Position numbers and translations under genes: made by a program
Shown: positions 6,086-10,435 of the stretch, piece after piece
Layout: every line of letters begins with the position of its first letter
Numbering within the stretch: the stretch's first letter is position 1
The notes under the pieces: model-generated
The model's input: only the letters and a program-made list of their open reading frames with translations
Databases searched by the model: none
Told to the model about the DNA's origin: nothing
Assembly (NCBI GenBank): GCA_030040175.1
Contig: JASHUF010000044.1
Location: forward strand, 1-10,435
Length of the DNA: 10,435 nucleotides
Reading direction: 5' to 3'
From: Acidobacteriaceae bacterium
Lineage (GTDB): Bacteria > Acidobacteriota > Terriglobia > Terriglobales > Acidobacteriaceae

Positions 6086-8614
6086 TTAACGGCCGCTTCC
6101 GATGCCCCACTCGATGCGCAGGCCGGCGCGTACGCTGGCCGGCAGGCTCACATAGCCGATGGGCGCGAGGTGCTGGTTCGAGAGCAGGTTTTCGCCCATG
6201 GCATACACGTCGAGCCATTTGAGCAGCTGGAAACTCCCGCCCAGGTCCAGCTTGGCGTAGGCGAAATCGAGATTGCGGTTGGGCAGAAGCAGGGAATTGC
6301 CGCCGTTCTCGTCCTCGTCCTCGAGAAACGTAGAGTCATCGCTGCGGCTGGAGAAGGCCGCGTTGAAGATGCCGGTGAGCTTGCGCTCGGCGTAGGTGGC
6401 CGAAAAATAGCCCGTGTGCGGCGGCCGGCGAAACGGCCTTGCGCCCGTGAGCGGCGAGTAGGGGCCCACGGGAATGCCGTCGAAAGTGGGGATGGGCCCG
6501 AGCAGAGCCTCGTCGTCATTGGTGAAGGAACGCTGCACCACCGCGTCGAGATAGGTGTAGCCGCCGCGGAAAAACAGGTTCTTGCCGATTCCGCTTTCGA
6601 CGGATGCCTCCACGCCCTGCGCGCGAAAGGCCTCGGAATTCAGGTCCAGCTCGAAAGCGCCGTCCGCCTGCAGAGTTGATTCGAGCGCCTGTTGCTCGGC
6701 CGGCGTGAGACTCGGCAGGAGCTCCGGCACCAGGTCCAGCCCTACGCCTTCGATCTCGCGCCCGAATTCGTTGTGAAAATAGCTGGTGCGGAAAACGATG
6801 TGCTCGCTCAGAAAGGTCTGCTCCACGCCCGCCTCGTAAGTGCGCGACTGCGGCGCGCCGATGGGATGGAGGTTCAGCGCGGAGATGGTGGATTGCCCGC
6901 CGTTCGCCTCAAGAAACGCATACAGCGACTCCTCCTGCTGCGCCAGCGAGGGCTCGCGCACCGCTTCACCAAAGTTGCCCAACACGCGCGTGCCGCTGAA
7001 GACGCCGCTGCGCGGCCGCAAGACGTAGTAGCTGACGCCGGCGCGCAGCGGAGTCTGCGTGCCGAAGAGAGAGTAGCGCTCCAGGCTGCCGCCCAGAGTG
7101 TAATAGAAGCGGTTCTTGAAATCGCCGTGCACCGCAACAATGTAATCGTAGTTGGTGCGCTCCACGGACGGGTAGTAGGTTTCCGCGCCGCGCTCGTCTT
7201 CGTACTGGAAACCGATCAGCCCGCCCAGATGCGGCGTGAAGGTGAGATCGCCGCGATAGATGACCTGATCGCGGTTGTTCACCTGCTGCGACTCGGAGGG
7301 ATAAGCCGCACCATCGTCCCAGCTATAGTCGAGCAATGCCTGTCCCGAAGCGCTGTATCCGTTGGCGCCCACGATGGTGACCGGCATTCCGTAATAATTA
7401 GCGCCGCTGTACGTGGGCGGAATTCCCGGTCCGCCGCAGCCTCCCGCGGGTATGCAGGTTCCTTCGGGAGCCCATTGATGGTATTGCTCGCGCTTGCGCG
7501 TCAGCCCGTAGCGGAGTTCGTTGTGAAAGCTCGCCGTGGTCTGGTTGGAGAGCGACGCGCTCACATAAATGTTCTGGTCCTTCTGCGTCGCGTCGTCGGC
7601 CACGTGATAAAAATCCCACGTGTTGGGCACGCCGGTCGCGTCCACGCCGTAGTGGGCGGTTCCGCGAATCTGCGTGCTGCCCGTGGGCGACCAGCCGATG
7701 TTGGCCGCCGCCGTGGACACGTGGTACTCGTCGTTGGGCAGGGAATTGCCCGTCTGGAACCAGTTGAAGGCGCCCAGGTAATCGAATTTGCCGCGCGCGC
7801 CGGAGAGGTCCAGCTCCTCGTCTGAGGTGTAGAAGTTGCCGGCCTCACCGTGAAAGATCAGCGAGGGAAAGCTCGTGGTGCCGTGCGGGGTGGTCAGGCT
7901 CACCACCCCGCTGTCGGCGCCGGCGCCGTACAGGTCAGAGTCCGGCCCACGGTAGACTTCGGCGCTTTCGACGGCCGTGGTTGCGAGCGGGCCGAAATCG
8001 AATTGCCCGCCCAGGTCGCCGGCATCGTCGCCGTCGAGCAGAATCTTCGAGTCGTCGGAGTCGCCGCCGCGCACAAACAGCGAAGTCTGCGCGCCGCGCT
8101 CGCCCGTCTGCGCCACAAAGGTTCCCGGCATCAGCCGCAGCACGCTGGTGAATTCGTTCCGCAGCTCCAGATCGAGCGGGCTCAGCACCGTGGTCGCAGA
8201 GCTGGTTTGCGGCTGCGGGGTGGGCGTGCCGGTTGCGGTCACCACGATCGACGCGCGCGCCCACGCGGGCTCGAGCACCACGTCGCGCTCGACGGAGTCG
8301 AACTGCCGGGCATAGAAATCCGGGGTCTGCAGCTGACGGAAGCTGGAGGCCGTGACCACCAGGAAGAAATGGCCGCTGGCGCCGGTGGTCAAAGTGAAGC
8401 TGCCGTCGGCCGCGGAAACGGCGGAGGCAACCACCTGCCCTTTGCTGAGCAGCGCCACGTTGGCGCCGGTCACCTTGGCGCCGGTGGAGTCAGAGACCAC
8501 ACCGCGGATGGAAGCCGCGCTGCACGCGCAGGCGAAGGCGGCGAGAAGCAGAACAGCGGAAATTTTCGATGGAACCCGGCCCAGCCACGCACGCCGGAAT
8601 GAAGAGACAGTCAT
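6086..8614 (-). CDS. TonB-dependent outer-membrane receptor, probable cobalamin (BtuB-like) importer
   Basis: This is an outer-membrane beta-barrel that takes up a scarce ligand using TonB energy. The 842 residues start with a signal peptide (Arg-rich, then 'ISAVLLLAAFACACSAAS', about 1-35). A carboxypeptidase-regulatory-like Ig domain follows (about 36-116, 'IRGVVSDSTGAKVTGANVAL'). Next come a TonB-box-like 'IVVTATGTP' (123-131), a plug domain (about 140-242, with 'SLFVRGGDSDDSKILLDGDD' and 'VESAEVYRGPDSDLYGAGAD'), and a barrel to the end ('AGLRIEW'). AAGGAG, five bases before the ATG, fixes the start. It is about 230 residues longer than E. coli BtuB because of the extra domain and longer loops. 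A cobalamin riboswitch lies in its leader, which points to cobalamin or a related cobamide as the substrate. No btuCDF genes are in the window. Confidence 0.92.
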   Translation of the reverse strand: MTVSSFRRAWLGRVPSKISAVLLLAAFACACSAASIRGVVSDSTGAKVTGANVALLSKGQVVASAVSAADGSFTLTTGASGHFFLVVTASSFRQLQTPDFYARQFDSVERDVVLEPAWARASIVVTATGTPTPQPQTSSATTVLSPLDLELRNEFTSVLRLMPGTFVAQTGERGAQTSLFVRGGDSDDSKILLDGDDAGDLGGQFDFGPLATTAVESAEVYRGPDSDLYGAGADSGVVSLTTPHGTTSFPSLIFHGEAGNFYTSDEELDLSGARGKFDYLGAFNWFQTGNSLPNDEYHVSTAAANIGWSPTGSTQIRGTAHYGVDATGVPNTWDFYHVADDATQKDQNIYVSASLSNQTTASFHNELRYGLTRKREQYHQWAPEGTCIPAGGCGGPGIPPTYSGANYYGMPVTIVGANGYSASGQALLDYSWDDGAAYPSESQQVNNRDQVIYRGDLTFTPHLGGLIGFQYEDERGAETYYPSVERTNYDYIVAVHGDFKNRFYYTLGGSLERYSLFGTQTPLRAGVSYYVLRPRSGVFSGTRVLGNFGEAVREPSLAQQEESLYAFLEANGGQSTISALNLHPIGAPQSRTYEAGVEQTFLSEHIVFRTSYFHNEFGREIEGVGLDLVPELLPSLTPAEQQALESTLQADGAFELDLNSEAFRAQGVEASVESGIGKNLFFRGGYTYLDAVVQRSFTNDDEALLGPIPTFDGIPVGPYSPLTGARPFRRPPHTGYFSATYAERKLTGIFNAAFSSRSDDSTFLEDEDENGGNSLLLPNRNLDFAYAKLDLGGSFQLLKWLDVYAMGENLLSNQHLAPIGYVSLPASVRAGLRIEWGIGSGR

Positions 8615-8654
8615 AATGGCTCCTTCGTCCCCCTCGGAACGGGAAAGCGGTTGG

Positions 8655-8885
8655 AACGCCGAAGACCGGTCTCCTGACTTGCGCGTGGTCCAGCCGCCTT
8701 CCCAGAGTCGAACCGGAAACGGCTCAGCTCCAGTGGCTTGGCGGTCTTCTTCGCGTTGCGGCGAAGGGCCGTGGCTGGGTTCCCGCGAGCTGCCTTCCCC
8801 TCTAGGGGACGGGCTCAGCCGCGGGCGCGCTCACAGTTGCGGGGCAGTGGCGGATTTTCACCGCCTTCCCGAGCATCCTGGCGAT
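8655..8885 (-). promoter_or_regulatory. Cobalamin (AdoCbl) riboswitch
   Basis: Read on the minus strand, the core has the conserved words in order: GGGAAGGCGGTGAAAATCC, then GCCACTGCCCCGCAACTGTG (together complementary to 8832-8870), a variable arm, 'AAGCCACTGG', 'GGGAAGGCGGC', and the closing 'GTCAGGAGACCGGTCTTCGGC' block (complement of 8658-8678). This is the class-I cobalamin aptamer (B12 box region). About 40 nt separate it from the receptor start, containing the AAGGAG ribosome binding site and no T-rich terminator. Control by blocking translation is therefore more likely than termination. The outer edges of the aptamer are approximate. Confidence 0.93.
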
Positions 8886-8928
8886 TGCTGAATTTGTTGA
8901 GCCGCAGCCCGGAGGCCGCGGCGACCAC

Positions 8929-8951
8929 GTCATGGAAGCAGTATCCATGAC
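8929..8951. promoter_or_regulatory. Short palindrome in the divergent promoter region
   Basis: GTCATGGA (8929-8936), seven bases, TCCATGAC (8944-8951) form a perfect 8-bp inverted repeat. It sits just upstream of the riboswitch, between the divergent receptor and secreted-protein genes. It could be a protein-binding site overlapping the receptor promoter. No regulator is known to fit. Confidence 0.4.
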
Positions 8952-9050
8952 ATCCACACTTATACGCGCCGGGACGCGGGCGAGTCAAAAAGCGCGGCGA
9001 GGAGGCGCCATTCAACGCGGTCCGGCCGCGGACTGCGGACGAAAGTCACG

Positions 9051-9080
9051 TTGAGCGTGTCCCATGGGCGGGCGTATTCT
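9051..9080 (+). promoter_or_regulatory. Weak promoter candidate for the gene at 9130
   Basis: TTGAGC (9051-9056), 18 bases, TATTCT (9075-9080): each hexamer matches four of six consensus positions. It would start transcription about 45 nt before the chosen ATG. The support is weak because such matches occur by chance. Confidence 0.3.
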
Positions 9081-9129
9081 GGGCAAAACTGTGGATAGAA
9101 AAGGACCCCGGCATGGGAGCGTGTGCGCC

Positions 9130-9678
9130 ATGACTCTCGAGCGTCTTCTGCGGTGGGCAATCGCCGTTTTGGCCGGCGCAGCGCTGTGGGCGCCCGCCGG
9201 TGCAGCGCAAACCATGACCATTCGCCTGGTCGAAGCCAAAACCGGTAAGCCCATCCGCAACAAGATGGTGAGCATTGCGTTTTACGTTGAGGATGCATCG
9301 ATGCCCGACGGCCGGCGCCGCGTCGCTCTTTCGGATGGACCGTTCTGGACCAATCTGGCCATCGATAAGGACGGACTCGGCTCCATCCAGGTCCCGCAGG
9401 GAGCGACCATCGTTGAAATCGGCAAGGGATTGGACAACGACGGCTCGAAGATTACCGAGAACGCGATCCATCTCGACATGTGCCAGGGCAGCCCCGGCTT
9501 CACCCAGCCGGACTCCGGCTTCCAGTACGCCCGGGTGCAGGATGTGCTGCGCACCGGATCCGTCGCCCACGATCCCGACTGCCAGCCCCGGCTGAAGACG
9601 CCCGCAACGCCGGGAGAGTTTGTGGTGATGGCCTGGCCGCCTTCGCGCATCGCGCTTCCCAGCGGAATGAGCTGGTGA
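9130..9678 (+). CDS. Small secreted protein of unknown function
   Basis: From ATG 9130 the product is 182 residues. It begins with a signal peptide ('MTLERLLRWAIAVLAGAALW', then 'APAGAAQ') with cleavage expected after Ala-Gly-Ala-Ala or nearby. The mature part starts 'TMTIRLVEAKTGKPIRNKMV', followed by 'AIDKDGLGSIQVPQGATIVE', which resembles an Ig-like/transthyretin-type beta-sandwich with the usual 'G-x-P-I' and 'D-x-x-G' turns. Two Cys residues in 'DMCQGS' and 'DPDCQP' could form a disulfide in the periplasm. GGGAG at 9115-9119 is the best ribosome binding site. The frame is open up to an ATG at 9064, but that would put 22 non-signal residues before the signal peptide. The stop codon lies inside the convergent tRNA gene. 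I do not recognise a specific family. Confidence 0.72.
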   Translation: MTLERLLRWAIAVLAGAALWAPAGAAQTMTIRLVEAKTGKPIRNKMVSIAFYVEDASMPDGRRRVALSDGPFWTNLAIDKDGLGSIQVPQGATIVEIGKGLDNDGSKITENAIHLDMCQGSPGFTQPDSGFQYARVQDVLRTGSVAHDPDCQPRLKTPATPGEFVVMAWPPSRIALPSGMSW

Positions 9679-9749
9679 CCCCGGGAAGATTCGAACTTCC
9701 GACACGCAGTTTAGGAAACTGCTGCTCTATCCACCTGAGCTACGGGGCC
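9673..9749 (-). tRNA. tRNA-Arg (anticodon CCU, reads AGG)
   Basis: On the minus strand the full cloverleaf can be drawn. The acceptor is GGCCCCG with CGGGGTC (one G-T pair), the D arm is GCTC...GAGC, and the anticodon arm is GCAGT-TTCCTAA-ACTGC with anticodon CCT. The T arm is GGAAG-TTCGAAT-CTTCC, the discriminator is A, and an encoded CCA sits at 9673-9675. All stems pair. The last bases overlap the stop codon of the convergent coding gene (9676-9678). The upstream (5') side is followed by tandem broken copies of its own 5' half. Confidence 0.96.
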
Positions 9750-9936
9750 CCTTATCGATATTGTCGCAGCAGTTTCAGGAAACTGCTGGTCTTATTCCGT
9801 TCCGGCCCGGCGGGCCGGGGCCACCTGAGCTACGGGGCCCCTTGTCGATATTGTCGCAGCAGTTGCAGGAAACTGCTGGTCTTATTCCGTTCCGGCCCTG
9901 GCGGGCCGGGGCCACCTGAGCTACGGGGCCACTTAT
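9731..9936. repeat. Tandem ~90-bp units derived from the tRNA-Arg 5' half
   Basis: The block 'ccacctgagctacggggcc', the D arm and 5' acceptor of the tRNA seen on the plus strand, recurs at 9731, 9821 and 9912, giving periods of 90 and 91 bases. Each unit also holds an anticodon-arm relic with one inserted base (for example 9769-9786 against the tRNA at 9706-9722). It also has an extra GC hairpin (CCGGCCC-GGC-GGGCCGG at 9802-9818) between relic and D arm. The units differ by a few substitutions and a one-base insertion. None can fold as a full tRNA, because the T arm and 3' acceptor are missing. Confidence 0.85.
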
Positions 9937-9941
9937 CTAAT

Positions 9942-10313
9942 GTGGCGTCCCAAAAGTTCGTGTCATCCTTCGAGGCCGAGAAAAGCAGATCCTTCGACTC
10001 ACCACCCCAAACTCCGCCCCAAAGAGCAAAGAACGCTCTTTGGGGACCCCGAAAGGCGTTTGGGGCGCGCGTTCGCTCAGGATGACGGCGGAATTGATGT
10101 TGCGAACTTCAGGGACAGGACACTAGGGTGGCGTGCCAGAAGTTCGTGTCATCCTTCGAGGCCGAGAAAAGCAGATCCTTCGGCTCACCACCCCCAAACT
10201 CGGCCCCAAAGAGCAAAGAACGCTCTTTGGGGACCCCGAAAAGCGTTTGGGGCGCGCGTTCGCTCAGGATGACAGCGGAATTTATGTTGTGGACCTCAGA
10301 AACAGGACACTAG
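9942..10313. repeat. Two tandem ~187-bp palindromic repeat units
   Basis: Unit 1 (9942 to about 10126) and unit 2 (10128 to about 10313) are nearly identical, from 'gtggcgt' to 'acaggacactag'. Each begins with TGTCATCCTTCGAG and later has CGCTCAGGATGAC, an imperfect inverted repeat. The interior contains a perfect 11-bp stem: CCCCAAAGAGC/GCTCTTTGGGG at 10017-10027 with 10035-10045, and at 10204-10214 with 10222-10232. The loop is 'aaagaac' in both. Frames across the units have no gene signals. The GTCATCCT...AGGATGAC ends recall dispersed intergenic repeats seen in Acidobacteria (from memory). Confidence 0.85.
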
Positions 10314-10392
10314 AACTGGTTGCATCAATGGCCCATGGCGATGAGAAAACGCGCCTCAGAGGCTAAAGGCCGCGATTTTGTGCAGCTTTTGC

Positions 10393-10412
10393 GGCACGGC
10401 TGAAGCCATGCC
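10393..10412. repeat. Small intergenic hairpin at the window end
   Basis: GGCACGGC-TGAA-GCCATGCC forms an 8-bp stem with one mismatch, followed by 'ctgataca'. I recall similar 'cggcacggctgaagcc' words recurring in Acidobacteria spacers, but one copy here cannot prove it. The rest of 10314-10435 shows no gene. Confidence 0.4.
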
Positions 10413-10435
10413 CTGATACAAGACTCCTCCCTACC

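Noticed and set aside
6692..7825. 377-residue open frame antisense to the TonB receptor
   Set aside because: It is a shadow of the receptor gene, is Arg/Ala/Val-rich without domains, and has no ribosome binding site.
9731..9936. Extra complete tRNA genes or a CRISPR array
   Set aside because: Units lack the T arm and 3' acceptor, so they cannot be tRNAs. The units are about 90 bp of nearly identical sequence without unique spacers, so it is not a CRISPR array.
9480..10085. 201-residue open frame through the tRNA and repeats
   Set aside because: It is created by translating the tRNA complement and tandem repeats (note the repeated 'LSYGAP' words). There is no start signal and no protein-like composition.
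9940..10366. Several open frames across the 187-bp repeats
   Set aside because: They repeat the same peptide in each unit and follow from the palindromic DNA. There are no ribosome binding sites.

Overview
The window looks like a piece of an Acidobacteriota chromosome, probably from a soil-type member of Terriglobia. This is an inference from gene content and style. The signs are a high-GC groESL operon, a TonB-dependent receptor with an N-terminal carboxypeptidase-regulatory-like domain, small secreted proteins of the same Ig-like type, a short CxxC zinc-ribbon protein, and intergenic spacers full of short palindromic repeats built on the words 'gtggtcag' and 'gatcagtg'. No phylogenetic marker other than GroEL was available to test this.

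Layout. Positions 1-419 (minus) hold the 5' part of a secreted Ig-like protein that runs off the window. Positions 704-3139 are the chaperonin operon: a promoter with a degenerate CIRCE operator, groES, a repeat-rich spacer, groEL, and a strong hairpin terminator. Positions 3164-4240 are a toxin-antitoxin operon. It has a palindromic promoter/operator, an unusual antitoxin with a probable winged-helix-like front part and a PIN-partner-type tail, a PIN (VapC-like) toxin overlapping it by 4 nt, and a second copy of the groEL terminator hairpin. Positions 4314-6083 hold an orphan Hcp-family gene and a convergent zinc-ribbon gene. Two copies of a ~117-bp inverted-repeat element bracket them, and a third, different inverted-repeat element abuts the second copy.

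Positions 6086-8885 (minus) are a cobalamin riboswitch followed by a large TonB-dependent outer-membrane receptor, so the receptor is very likely a B12/cobamide importer. Positions 9130-9678 (plus) encode a small secreted protein of unknown function. Its stop codon lies inside the 3' end of a convergent tRNA-Arg(CCU) gene (minus, 9673-9749). The last 700 bases are repeats: two and a bit tandem ~90-bp units made from broken pieces of the 5' half of that tRNA, two tandem ~187-bp palindromic units, and a small hairpin at the end.

How the parts work together: the chaperonin genes form a heat-shock unit expected to be controlled by HrcA; the antitoxin/PIN pair is probably self-regulated through the palindrome; receptor synthesis should be shut off by adenosylcobalamin. 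The most interesting items are the chimeric antitoxin with its missing upstream start codon, the tRNA-derived tandem repeats, the paired inverted-repeat elements around the Hcp gene, and the identical 16-bp repeat following the stop codons of both groES and groEL.
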